In this document: one piece after another, positions 1 to 10,050 of the stretch | How positions within the stretch are numbered: position 1 is the first letter of the stretch | How the letters are laid out: every line of letters begins with the position of its first letter | Assembly (NCBI RefSeq): GCF_000090795.2 | Contig: NW_003546682.1 | Location: forward strand, 16,760-41,091 | Source of the DNA: Amphimedon queenslandica | Taxonomy: Eukaryota > Porifera > Demospongiae > Haplosclerida > Niphatidae | DNA: 24,332 bases | Direction of reading: 5' to 3' | Made by a program: the position numbers and the translations under genes | The notes under the pieces: model-generated | The model's input: the letters and a program-made list of their open reading frames with translations, nothing else | What the model was told of the DNA's origin: nothing | The model's database searches: none

Positions 1-364
1 GCTATGCGTGGAATCAACTTACTGCAATACTTTAGTGGAGGTTTCCATCTAAAAGAAGGTATTGATTTTACATATTACTGTTTCATCAAGAGTTATTTTA
101 TTTTATTTTAAAAAACAAATAAATTAATTAATGCTATGACTTATGATATGCAATAATAATTATGAACTTGACAACAGCCTGGAAGAACAGGAATAGCAGG
201 GAAGATGGGCCGTCTTAGCTCACAGATTCTTGAACAAGGACTTGTGTTAAGACTAGTATTAGTTTCACTTGTCATCAGTATATTGATTGATAATAATAAT
301 GATTATAAAGAAATTATTTTTTGTGTAAAATCAACAAGTATCACAATTGCAATACTATAAATAT

Positions 365-541
365 TATAAAAATCAACACAAACAAGAACAAAAAATTTAA
401 GAAAAACAAGATGAAGTAGGATTCCGAACGACTAACGAGAATACGAAATGTTATTAAAAAATCAACTCCAACAAGAACATAAAAATTTTTTTAAAAACAA
501 GATAAAGTAGGATTCCGAACAACCAACAAAAATACGAAATG
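365..541 (+). repeat. Tandem direct duplication of about 88 bp
   Basis: Two adjacent diverged copies occupy about 365-450 and 451-541. Each runs from AAAATCAAC through CAAGAACA and AAGTAGGATTCCGAAC to TACGAAATG. The right arm (19092-19771) has only one copy, so the duplication probably arose in this arm after the two arms separated. No coding potential is seen. Confidence 0.75.
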
Positions 542-725
542 AAAATTCTACTCGTGATGCAAATTCTACTCTACATTGTGAAATGATTCATAATTCTTGC
601 ATAATAACATTAAAAGTACAATGTAGAGTAGAATTTGCGTCACAAGTAGGATTTTCATTTCGTATTTTCGTTTGTTGTTGTGACTCCTACTTCATCTTGT
701 TTTTTTAATTTTTTATTTTCTTTAA
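470..725. repeat. Foldback (hairpin) element inside the left arm
   Basis: The left half contains AACAAGATAAAGTAGGATTC, then AAATACGAAATG, then ACTCTACATTGT. The right half carries the inverses in mirror order: ACAATGTAGAGT, CATTTCGTATTTTCG, then CCTACTTCATCTTGTT. The loop is about 40-50 bp around 590-615. The structure looks like a MITE or foldback transposon nested within the larger arm. A related hairpin sits at 19107-19333. No target duplication could be fixed because the flanks are poly-A/T. Confidence 0.8.
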
Positions 726-869
726 CCTTTATTTTTTAGCAATTTTCCAAAAGTAAAACTCTTGGCATTGGTCACAAATATTAATGTTGGTAAATTATGT
801 TAGGTACATATAATTGAACAAAACTAACTCTAGTCATACTATTAATGTTAGACTAATGATGATATAATT

Positions 870-2700
870 CTATTTGACTTCAATGATGTACTTCATATTC
901 TTCCTGACCAAAACTTGCGTTTCAAGGTTGCTGTCACTTGCCCCGCTTTGCTTGCCAATGCATGATGCACCTGCTGTAGAAAAAAACTCTATGGCTGTAG
1001 AGGATGCTGAATAGCATTGGATATATAGCTTCAGAAGTAATCCAAAAGTCTATTGGGTCAGCAATGTCAGAGAAGGTTGACTTAAGAAAAAATAGTTCAC
1101 CTAGCTTCTAAATTATCTGACATTCAATTGACATAGACAATTGGCTGATTTTATCAGAAACTAAACTTAAAACATGTAAGTGGGGGAGAATTGATTTCTT
1201 CCACTGTATTACTCTGTTCTTTCATTGTTGTCGCATGGTGGGATTTGTACAACATCAACCTCTTATTGTAGCAACAGCAAAATGTATTGCTATGCTGCAT
1301 CTTTCTGTTACTTGCTTGTAATCATATTGAATTTAGTGAACTGAGAATCTAATGATGTTGCTGCAAGATTTAGTGGATTAACGTTAATATGTTCTAGAGA
1401 AATTAGGTTTGCAAAACGCCTCTAAAGTTTATTAAGAAGACACAAAGATACAGTTGACAAATTCGGCTTTTTTTTATTTCTGCAAAATGAAACTTTAGTT
1501 TCATAGTGATAGGAACAACGGAAGATACTGTTGTATAGTCTTCACAACCACAGAGGTTTGTCTATTTTGCAAATGGTTCCAGTATATATTCTAGTTGTTT
1601 CTAATCGCTTATTTGAAGATCTTTCAATTCCAGATAATTAAATACTTGAGAGATTTCAGTGCGTACTTTATGTAGCCTTGGCACCAAGAAAAAAATTGAA
1701 CTCCATCTAGTAGGACAATCACCCCTTAGCTCTTTGGCAGCTAGTCAAATTAGTTTCTCTGTAGCCTTTGTTGACATTTTCACTTTTCATACCAGCTTTA
1801 CAGCTTTTTGAATGGCATTATATATGGTTTTACTTTAATCAAAATGACCAAAAACTAATGGCAATGTATGTGCAAAAGAACTTAGTCGATCATACTGCAA
1901 AAATGATACTTCATGTTGCATTTCTTGATCTCCAAAGTCACCGAGTTTGCTTTAAACAGCTGCCACAGATGTCTCCTCTATTAGTGTTAGATCTTCATCA
2001 CTTTTACCTTTCACATTATTAAAACTGTGATGAACATCTACAGAGTAAGAGTCCATTATTTCATCATAACTCACAAGAATGCTGAATCAGAGTAGCTTGC
2101 ACATTGTTGGATGCATTGCTACCATTATCGGTTATTATTTTACCATCTTTGTTAGGCTCAATATCCAATTCAGCCAGCACATTTGATACAACATCCAGTA
2201 TAGCATTACCAGTATGAGGGCTTGGCATACATCTAAGAGTGAGTGTATTGTAATAACGCTCATAATCAGCAAGGCAGTGATGCCTATAAATGAAGCAGTT
2301 AGACCACTTTTGACCAAATGTCAATGGAAAGATTTTACTAATCTTTTCAAATATTGAAATAATATTCAGCTTAATATCCGTTAAAAATTTGTCAATATCC
2401 TCACCTGATGCTGAACGACAAGGAACAGGGTACTTTCATTCTAATTCCTCCATAAAACTTCTTAATTTAGAGCTCTAAACAATGCTATTAGGCACACTTG
2501 AACTGGCAGCAAAAACAGCTAGCTTTCTGGTGGTCTGTTTGTATTGTTCATCTTAATTTTCATATCTCTGAAGACTACCAGTGCAGGCTAATAAAGTGAG
2601 CTGTGTTTTGGTTTCAATTTTCTTTCTGAGATTCTTTGCTCTTTCCTTGTCTTGCCTCTCTAAAATCTTGAAAGTGTAACTGACATGATTTTTTGGGGAA
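870..2700 (-). pseudogene. hAT-superfamily transposase relic (hAT-A)
   Basis: The minus-strand translation, assembled across several stops and frameshifts, gives the hAT order from N to C terminus. First comes an AVFAASSSVPNSIV-type segment (about 2515-2470), followed by a YPVPCRSASGEDI-type segment. Next is GKIITDNGSN (about 2106-2140), holding the second catalytic Asp of the RNase H fold, and then FAHTLPLVF (about 1850). CPTRWSSIF follows at 1690-1723, then EDYTTVSSVVPI (about 1525) and LNLAATSLDSQF (about 1345-1380). The C-terminal dimerisation region ends with VLVRKNMKYIIEVK and a stop at 870-872. No BED finger could be identified upstream; the N-terminus fades near 2700. It lies on the same strand as, and directly downstream of, the ORF1-like relic. 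At least five disruptions rule out a working transposase. The superfamily call is firm, the subfamily is not. Confidence 0.88.
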
Positions 2701-2789
2701 TTTTTTTTTAATTTGCTTTATACAATCTTCTAACCAAAATTGATGTATACTTACTGGTAATGTCTAAAAAATTATTCACTGAGATATGA

Positions 2790-3770
2790 GCTTCCAATGT
2801 CTGCATTTTTGCTTTCTGCCTTTTTACATCCTGCTTATGTGGGTGCGGCTTCTTGTGATGTCATACAAGGCAAGGAAGTGAGTATGGCTCTGGCTAGTAA
2901 TGGTAATTCTTCAATTTGTCCTGACTCTGATGATGATGAAATCAATTTGGCCTTTGCAAAAAGATCTCCTGTTGTGTTCTACATCAGGAGTAGTGGATTT
3001 CAGCACTGCAGCCCAGTCCAAATATTCCTTTGCTTGTTCTGCAAAGTCTGACTCAAATAAATATGGGTTTGAATCTGTAAACTGTGACTTGCCCTGTACC
3101 AGAGGAGTCAGATCACCATTAATTGCTGATATCAGCTTCTCTCTCTGGAGACGTGTTAATTTGGCATTAGCATTGCCAACCAGGATGGAGGCTGCAAGTA
3201 GTGCCTCTCATATCTTGTACTGTCATCTCATTAGCACCTTCTAGGATGGCAGTGAGGGGAGCGAGAGCATCCAAAATGAAAGTCTGGAGTCTGGCTAGTT
3301 CTTTATGTACACTCTGTGCAGATTGAGGAGCAAGTCTTCATTACTGAGTTCAATCTCAGGGATCTGGCTGCTTCCACTTTAGGAAGCTTGAAATGACTTT
3401 TGGTACGCTTCCTAATCTCACTTGACACGCCCCCGCATGCAAGAGTCAGTGAGAAGACAGTGAGTCTCCTCCGAGACCTCCATAAGTTGCTTGAAATCTT
3501 CCTCGTCCTCCAACAAGTATGATTCAGTTCTATTGGCACGGAAATATCGCTTCCCAGAATGTTGTCCTGCTCGCTCCTTAGATCTGGAGTAGGGACATCT
3601 AGAACAGCTATGGCGACTTTCAACCTTATTCAACTCACATTGAGCTTGGTCCTTTTTTTTTAAGTCTTCAACATCTGTTGTTAAGTCAGAAAGTCTGCTG
3701 TCTAAACCTTTAACTTTATCCAAGATGTTTCTTAGAGACATATTTGCACGTGCATCTGTAAGAGAGCTAA
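2790..3770 (-). pseudogene. ORF1/gag-like protein relic, DIRS-type retroelement likely
   Basis: The reading frame opens near 3770, with a Met at 3741 starting MSLRNILDKVKGLDSRLSDL, a predicted coiled coil with a KKKDQ tail. It continues through FKQLMEVSEETHCLLTDSC, then after a frameshift SSEIRKRTKSHFKLP. After another shift come RLQTFILDALAPLTAILEGA (about 3250-3300) and EALLAASILVGNANAKLTRL, then ESDFAEQAKEYLDWAAVL (about 3000-3050). The order coiled coil, 'LDALAPL..ILEGA', 'LLGNA..L.R.RR' and acidic tail matches my recollection of the protein encoded ahead of the reverse transcriptase in DIRS/Ngaro-type elements. That family link is from memory. No reverse transcriptase is visible nearby. 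At least three frameshifts make it non-functional. Confidence 0.55.
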
Positions 3771-4399
3771 GAAAAAGGCCAAGGAAGATGGCTGAAGCAG
3801 GGGCTTATATGGTGTGGCAAGTGGGCGGATGGGCGGACCAAAAATTATTAAAATTAGTTATTTATCTACAAATTAGCTGTAAGTTAAGAAAACTGGCCAA
3901 ACACAGTTGATATGTGAGACTGAGCCTTCTCAAATATAATCTCTGGGATCTAACTTTTAAGTTTTGTTGTGAAGTCCGTCATGATGTTTTAACGGAGCTC
4001 CTGTTAGCCAGTGCCTTGTGAGTCATTTAATAAACGATCCATCAACAGGGATAAAGGCATTTGCCTTAATATTGCTGCCATTAATTTTTGGGAAAAGAAT
4101 ATGCAAAGATCATACTTTGATATTATAGTTTTGAATCCACTATCTCCCGCCAATTTCAATGTATCTCTGCGACATTGTTACTAATCCGAGAAACAAAAAA
4201 ATTACAATCAAAGGATTAGGGATACATGAATGCTTCTCAACACTTGTTAAAAACTCTGAGTGGTCTTGGCCCTACAGCAGTTGTGACTTGTAAGAAGATT
4301 GCTCACTCTTCTTGGAGAACAATAATCTCCCTTACAATGTAGTGATTTGATGGGTCAACTGTCAAGTCTCATTTTCACTATTGTGGTCTGTCATAGTGT
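3771..4399. other. Interval with no recognisable gene
   Basis: Neither strand holds a reading frame with recognisable motifs. A short open frame at 3725-3910 overlaps the 5' end of the ORF1-like relic on the opposite strand and resembles nothing known to me. Base composition is AT-rich and ordinary. If the upstream relic was a retroelement, its 5' flank or promoter would lie here, but no repeat boundary could be seen. Confidence 0.5.
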
Positions 4400-4880
4400 T
4401 TTTTTAGCTTTTAGCACAAACTGAAATTTTAGTTCTAGTTTTAGTTCCAGTTCCAAATTTAAAATATTTCCAGTTCTTGTTTTAGTTCAAGTTCTTAAAG
4501 TAAGGTAGTTTAGTTTAGTTTAAAATGTACTTTTGAATTTGAAATATTTGTAGTTACTTCTGTCTCTATTTCTAAATTTAAAATATTTTCAGTTCTTTTT
4601 TTGTTCTAGTGCCAAATTTAAAATATTTCTTGTTGTAGTTTAGTTCTAGGTTTAATAGTAATAATTATTTTAGTTTAGTTTAAGTTCTAGTTTTGAATTT
4701 GAAACATATACTTCTAGTCTCAGTTCTTGTTCCAAATTTAATACCTTTTAAGTTCTGATTTTAGTTCTAGTTTCATAAGTAACAATTATTATAGTTTCGT
4801 TTAAGTTCTAGTTCTGACTTTAAAATATTTTTAGTTATATTTTCAGTTCTATTTGTAAAACTGAAAAAATTGATTATATT
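4400..4880. repeat. Degenerate AT-rich tandem array with higher-order spacing
   Basis: Variants of TTTAGTTCTAGTT and of AAATTTAAAATATTT alternate throughout. The AAATTTAAAATATTT-like block begins near 4454, 4535, 4571, 4612, 4696, 4732 and 4814. Spacings are about 81, 36, 41, 84, 36 and 82, which suggests a basic unit near 40 bp arranged in larger blocks of about 150-160 bp. A second marker, a TAATAGTAATAATTATT-like segment, recurs near 4490, 4648 and 4775. This is a diverged minisatellite with no coding potential. Confidence 0.8.
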
Positions 4881-5045
4881 TTAGTTCTTGTTTAAAAGTT
4901 AGAAATAGTTTTGGCTTTTCTTCCTAATGCAAATTGATTTTAGTTGTTACACACAAGTACATGTTGCTCTGATTAGGAAAATTAAGTAATCATCCGAATA
5001 CAAAAAATTTTAACTAAGTATTAAGTGCTTGTTTTTTTGCAAAAA

Positions 5046-7165
5046 CTTCTCGTTGTTAGTTATGGTTACCCAGTTGTTTCCATATGCCTTTTGATGCTTG
5101 TCCAGCCACTGAGAACAATCTTTTTACTGGTGCTGTCAAAGCTGGTGTAGCTAGAATGTGACAAGCCACTAATGCCAGGTTTGGATAAACAGTTCTTTCA
5201 TTCATCGTAAAGGAAAAATGGTCTTACTGGAGATTATCTTTGCTAGGCTTGTAATTAGAGTAATTCTGAATTTCCAGCTTCTCTGCTGACTTTCTGGCAC
5301 TTGCTTTGTATCGTCACTGCTTTTCTTTTCCTGCAATGATGTACTAACTCTTGAGAGATGCTTAAATTGTTTCTTTGGAGGTTCAATAACTGTTGTAATA
5401 AGATAGATTAAGTCATTATTCTCTTCAGAATCAACATCCTCACAATGCAGAAAAAAATCATACTTTCTTCATTAGATGTAAGAAACATGTCAGCTTGCAG
5501 TCGTTGAGGAGATTCTAATATTTTCTGTATGGTACAGTGAGGAAAGTGGCAGTGACATACATTGTATCAAAATCTGGTGTTTCTGGATTTGTTATGAACT
5601 GGAACTTCCTCTCTTGATCTGAGAGCATCTTATTTGCTACCAATGAGTCTCCAGCATGTTGTGCCGACATCAGTACAGGATACACGAAAAACATCAATGA
5701 AACAACATGCTTATTTCAAGCCATACTAACCTCTTCCACATTGATAGTACGCTCTTTAATCAGTGTGCAAGCCATTCCAATAGATGTGCTATGTTCTGTG
5801 CTAGTTATGTTAGCAAAGGCTGCAGTAACTCCTCAATGCCTTTCAAATTATTCCGTGGAGTTGCAATAAGACTGTCCCATACAAGTTCATCTAATACAGC
5901 AACCAGGTGCACTTTTACATCTAACAACCACTCCAACATTTAGTATTACAATCACTAACATGTTTCTTTTTTGTTTTGCAGTAAGTTTTCAATTGCTTTG
6001 GTAGACTTGCTTACCTTACTAACAATACTACGGGCTTTTTAAAGCAGCACTATATCACGGATTAACTTCAAATACATTCACTACGAGTTGTAGTTTAGAT
6101 ATAAAGCAGCTGACAAGTATGTATTTATAAAAGATTGGTTGACTGATGCTCAGCTTCTAATTCTTCAAACTCTTCTATCACCCTTCTGCTACTTGCATTG
6201 GTATCTTGTTAGTCGGTTTCCATAATATATGTTCCGTCATCAGGGTTGTCGTCACCATCAGGTATATCCTCTCCTGGAATGATGTCATTCATGCCAGAAA
6301 TATCTTCAACGTCCATATTGTCATCCTTATCTTCATTTCTAAAGGCAACAAACATATTTCTACCGTTGTCTGCAAGAACACAATATTTCAGAAACCGATA
6401 ACTTCAATCTTCTGTCATAGATTGAAATACTTCCATGAGTTTAGTGGTGGTGTGTGGTGAGGGAAACCTTTTTAAAGCAAAAGTGATACTGTGACACTAC
6501 ATGTCAGTATAATTGAAGTAGTGGCACGTTAATTCTAACATCGAAGCTGTCATATCCAGCTCTTACTCCACACATTTGCAAACAACTGAGTTTTTCTGCA
6601 TCCCGCATGCTAAAAGCAGCTTATTTCTTACCTCCAAATACATTTTTTCTATCACATTGCGTAATTTCTGTCAATGTGATACATGATGCCTTGGATCAAA
6701 CCTAGTAAGTAGCTTTCTAAATTCTTTTTTATCTACTCAACTCAATGATCCACTACTAGCTCCAACGAACAGAGCCAATCACTGTGTCACTGCTTCATAC
6801 TTCTTTGATTTAGGTTGATACTTCTTGTTTTCAAGACAGTCAAGTAGCTTTGATTGCTTGAGCATTGCTTGATTCTCTGGAATCAAATGAGATGTAGATG
6901 TAGCAATCTTTTTGACTTTTTCCTCTGGTTCAAGGACTTTATAGTAGTTGGGTTGACAGGAAATACATGCATATTCACATCAGTGGGGTATTATAACCAA
7001 AGTGAGGATGCGCTCTTTCATGGAATGGCTGTCTGGATCTAAGTAGCGAATTCAAATAGACATGTGCTGATTTTTGCTTTTGTCTCTTGTCTTGTTTACT
7101 AAGTTAGCGTAATGCCCAGCTCATTGGACACAATCAGAAATTTTAATTCTCTCCATAGTAGCCAT
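5046..7165 (-). pseudogene. BED-finger type hAT transposase relic (hAT-B)
   Basis: The minus-strand translation starts at a Met near 7165 (MATMERIKIS) with a degenerate BED finger (C, then NL...H near 7060-7125). It continues through KSKLLDCLENKKYQPKSKKY, a LALFVGASSGSLS segment and KEFRKLLTRFDPRHHVSH (about 6690-6740). Next are MTASMLELTCHYFN, then LKRFPSPHTTTKLMEVFQSM (about 6420-6475) and CVLADNGRNMFVAFR (about 6345-6385), with the second catalytic Asp. An acidic run of about 30 residues rich in Asp follows, then VIEEFEELEAEH (about 6150-6185). After TPRNNLKGIEELLQPL (about 5860) and MYVTATFL (about 5560), the dimerisation region has NLALVACHILATPA and PVKRLFSVAGQ (about 5090-5190). The order matches ZBED-like hAT proteins. 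Internal stops and frameshifts show decay. Confidence 0.88.
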
Positions 7166-7241
7166 TATGTTGATGATCGTATTTTGAAAGCTATATGATT
7201 TCTAACTGGCATTACGAGGACCTTCTCAAGTCAAACACGAA

Positions 7242-7900
7242 CTATAGCATCATACTTTGATAGGAAAGAGAGAATTTTATAGGAATTGGAGAGAATTTCT
7301 TAAAAATTACCTCTATTACTGGAACATGCATTCTCCCTATGACCACATAAGGCAATATCTTGCCTACAACAGTAAGTAATACTTCTGAAACAGCTCTTAC
7401 ATAATGACAATTCCTCACCAACATTCTCTCCCTGTTCAAAGCTGTTCAGTGACTGACCCAGTCAGTGATGTTCACTGAAACTGCTTTCACACAACAGTTG
7501 CTTGTTGGTGAGAGCGTGCTTAAACAAGACTTCAGTCAACCCGGTAGCATGTTTTCATTCGCTGAAATCCTTAGTAGTGAATATTTTCTCTGGTCTACCA
7601 GTTCAAATGCTAGGTGCTTCAAAGAAATGACAGGGAAAACAGGAAATGGCATTTTTGGTTACAGAGTGCTCCATCTATGAATATTTTTGCAAAAACTCTC
7701 TCAGGGAACTTAATATTGCTAGGTTGGAATAGAGGAGATGGTGATGTCAGTGCTATATCAGAAGCCAATCCTCCATCTGTCTGTATTGCTCCAGTGGTGG
7801 TAGTGGTAGTGAGGCTGGCTTCATTGACTGTTTGTAGAATCTGTTTTGATTCTCCTCTGACTCTGAACTTGTTGCTGCAGATGATGTCTCATTTTATTAC
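7242..7900 (-). pseudogene. N-terminal part of a TTF-finger/DUF4371-like hAT transposase
   Basis: The minus strand reads SLTTTTTGAIQTDGG, then SPLFQPSNIKFPERVFAK (about 7685-7745). A Cys-containing segment, CNQKCHFLF, follows, then FELVDQRKYSLLRI, and in another frame NRERMLVRNCHYVRAVSEVL (about 7380-7440). A 'FP.R.F.K...C..' start followed by 'NR..L......R.L' resembles the N-terminal half of ZMYM1-like/DUF4371 hAT transposases, a lineage separate from the BED-finger relics nearby. A hAT-like terminus at 8216-8272 lies about 315 bp upstream of the visible N-terminus in the right orientation. The C-terminal half was not found, so the copy is truncated or overwritten by hAT-B. The family call is tentative. 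Confidence 0.5.
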
Positions 7901-8215
7901 AATGTTTGGAACTCTTGGGATTAGGAAAGTACTGGAACAAAAGTAACTGCTACTGCTTTTTCATTTCTAACTGAACGGTGCTTGCTGAACAAGCAGTGCT
8001 GATGCCTGCTGATTAATTTAAAAATAGCAGCTGAGCTGAGCTGACGTCTGTTTGTAGTTTTGTGGTTAATTGTCACTGTTTGTCATAGCTAGCTTTGGGT
8101 TAATAGGGGCATGCACTGTGGTTTCACTATCTGCAAACAAACTAAAATTTAAAATGAATATCATTATGTAAAATTAATTATGAATAGAATTATGTAACAA
8201 AGAATATAATTTCAG

Positions 8216-8272
8216 CCCTTTTAACGGTAGGGCAAATGCCCTGGTTTGCCCACCACCAGATCTGCCACTGCC
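8216..8272 (-). repeat. hAT-like terminal sequence (CAGTGGCAGATC end)
   Basis: On the minus strand the segment begins CAGTGGCAGATCTGGTGG and continues through GGGCAAACCAGGGC, CATTTGCCC and AAAAGGGCTG. A CAGTGGC start followed by GGGC/GCCC-rich sequence is typical of many hAT ends. The adjoining bases CCTGCAAT (8273-8280) could be one copy of an 8-bp target duplication. No partner end of the form CCTGCAAT-CAGTG was found to the left, so the other terminus is lost or diverged. It fits as the 5' end of the TTF-type hAT at 7242-7900. Confidence 0.55.
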
Positions 8273-8287
8273 TGCAATCATTGACTG

Positions 8288-8536
8288 ATGTGCAATGTAT
8301 TTAACAAAGAACGGGCTTACGTTCCTCTATCTAGAGTAAGAACACTGTGTTGTGTCCATTTGACATGTTTCAACCTCAGGTCATTAATAATTTTTTCAAA
8401 AAACGTACGAGTGATAAGTAAGTTAAGGCAGTTGTACAGATCAGACTTCCCACAGTTTGGCAATACAGGTCAGCTTACTGGAATTATAGATAAGCCACAA
8501 GCTACAAATAAAAAACCACTGAACAACCCAATGTAG
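8288..8536 (+). pseudogene. PIF1-type DNA helicase, C-terminal fragment
   Basis: The open frame begins with VFNKERAYVPLSRVRTL and continues CCVHLTCFNLRSLIIF and VRVISKLRQLY. 'AYV.LSRVRTL..L.L..F....I....K....L..L' is helicase motif VI and the C-terminal end of PIF1-like superfamily 1B helicases, including those in Helitron Rep-helicases. Only about 50 residues are recognisable; the remaining 30 are unassigned. Everything upstream of motif VI is missing, because the hAT terminus at 8216-8272 lies immediately to the left. I cannot tell whether the source was a Helitron or a cellular PIF1-like gene. Confidence 0.65.
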
Positions 8537-8998
8537 TTCACTATAATAGAAGTGTTAAAAATTCCAGGTGGAATTCAGCAAAGTTAACTCCACAAGTAAT
8601 ATATAATAAGAGTAAATGAAAGACATGAATAAAGAGACCACAAAACCAGAACTATTTGTGAATCAGACAATATCAAGTAACCACAGAATGTGCATGCATC
8701 AAAAAGTATATCATAAATAGCAATATTTGGACACAATAGTAACTACCACAAAACTAAAATACATTTACTATAAGATACATACCATCTGTACATGTATTAT
8801 CAGATTTATCTCCCCCAGTATATGATATATTGGTGGGACTAATATTTAAGTAATTCGAAGCATTAGAAGCCTCGATTGCTATTTAAATAGATTTAAGCTA
8901 CAGAAGCTTTGCAGTTATGCGTTCCATTGTTCTAGGCCATGCCTCTTTACATGTGCTCACTATCTAATGTGCTTATTGCTTGCTTGTTATGGCAGAGT
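8537..8998. other. Interval with no recognisable gene
   Basis: AT-rich sequence between the helicase fragment and hAT-C. No motif or long open frame is seen on either strand. If the helicase piece came from a Helitron, a 3' hairpin followed by CTRR would be expected within this stretch; none was identified with confidence. Confidence 0.5.
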
Positions 8999-9729
8999 AT
9001 GAACAGCGCTACTACTACCACTACTGTTTCTGCCCCAGCCTCTACTGAGTCTAACACCAGAAAAACTCTAATTATTGCAAATACATTAAGAAAGTAAATA
9101 GAAAAGCCAAGGTCAATTGTGACATTTGCCAGAATCTGTTGGCTTATAGAGGTTAAACGACAAATTTGAGAGATCACGTAGTTGCTAAACATCCTTTGTT
9201 TTATTCTCCAAGTAGCAACAACACTACAACAAAGACTCCCACTACTACAAAGAAGACATACGGTACTCTCTTTTTCAAGTCTAAGATAAGTTCCGAAGCA
9301 GAATCCAAAGCTATTGCAGAGTGTAGTCTTTACATGATCAGTGCTGATCTTTGTCCAGTGAAGTTGGTAGAATGTAGAGGTTTCAATATGCTAATGGCTC
9401 ATCTGTTCCAGCATACAAAATACTTTGTAGGAAGCACTTCACTAGCCTTTTGCAAATGAAATATTCAACCTGTAAAGGATCTTTACATACAAAACTGGAA
9501 GAGTCAGGAAACATTGCTTTGACAATAGATATTTTGACAAGCAGAGCAGTGGGGGTGTACATTACTCTATCAGCTCACTTTTTTGATTTATCATGGCATC
9601 TGAATGCCTATGTTCTTGAAACTACTGCTTTCCTAGTGTCATAATGGAGTAGAAATAGCGGCTAAGCTGCAGGATATTGTGGATGACTTCAACATTGGCT
9701 CTCGCATATCTGTCATTGTTCATGACCAA

Positions 9730-10050
9730 GCTAAAAAAATTAACTAAAGAACATTAAAAATGGAAAAACAGTAGCATTAAATTTGGAAAAAGGTAGAGAC
9801 ATGATGAGTACTTGCAAACTGATGTGGCAAAAAATTCTACACCACTGCATGAAGAATATTATCCATAATTATTTATATCATGCACACAAAGTGACACACT
9901 ACTCAGTACAATAGTGATAACACTATGGAGCTTTCATCATTTCTGCAGTGGTGTAGGATTCCTTGCCATACGAGTTTGAAAGTACTTATCTTGTCTCTAC
10001 TTTTTTCCAAATTCAATTCTACTAATTCGCCATTTTTAATGTTTTTTAGC
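9730..10050. mobile_element. Foldback MITE inserted in hAT-C
   Basis: The 321-bp segment has inverted arms of about 110-120 bp. The left arm (9730-9851) contains GCTAAAAAA, ACATTAAAAATGG, AAATTTGGAAAAAGGTAGAG and CTACACCACTGCA. The right arm (9941-10050) carries the inverses TGCAGTGGTGTAG, CTCTACTTTTTTCCAAATTC, CCATTTTTAATG and TTTTTTAGC. The centre is about 90 bp with no coding content. It sits directly after the HDQA codons of hAT-C, so it post-dates that copy. The superfamily is unknown; target duplications are obscured by A/T runs. Confidence 0.85.

Larger units (their letters stand above)
1..735. repeat. Left arm of a long inverted repeat pair
   Basis: Read on the minus strand, 19092-19771 matches this stretch over nearly its whole length. 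The outer bases agree at 18 of 19 positions (GCTATGCGTGGAATCAACT here, GCTATGCTTGGAATCAACT there). Further shared blocks include CTTTAGTGGAG, TTACTGTTTCATCAAG, GACAACAGCCTGGAAGAACAG and TATTAGTTTCACTTGT. The match begins at base 1, so the true outer end may lie outside the window. Differences are indels: an 85-90 bp duplication here at 365-541, and about 50 extra bases in the other arm near 19440-19500. Similarity stops near 735. This could be one end of a single large element or a solo copy of a dispersed repeat. Confidence 0.85.

Noticed and set aside
1768-2022. 84-codon plus-strand open frame
   Set aside because: It lies antisense to hAT-A, whose minus-strand motifs (FAHTLPLVF and others) explain the region better.
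2797-3244. Two overlapping plus-strand open frames of 84 and 114 codons
   Set aside because: Both are antisense to the ORF1-like relic, which has the recognisable minus-strand pattern.
6206-7042. Plus-strand open frames at 6206-6460 and 6854-7042
   Set aside because: They are antisense to hAT-B; the first mirrors its acidic insert.
7465-7946. Plus-strand open frames of 71 and 110 codons
   Set aside because: Antisense to the TTF-type hAT N-terminus; no motif of their own.
8273-8280. CCTGCAAT as a confirmed 8-bp target duplication
   Set aside because: Copies at 5331 and 19577 exist but neither is next to a hAT-like CAGTG end, so the pairing is not supported.
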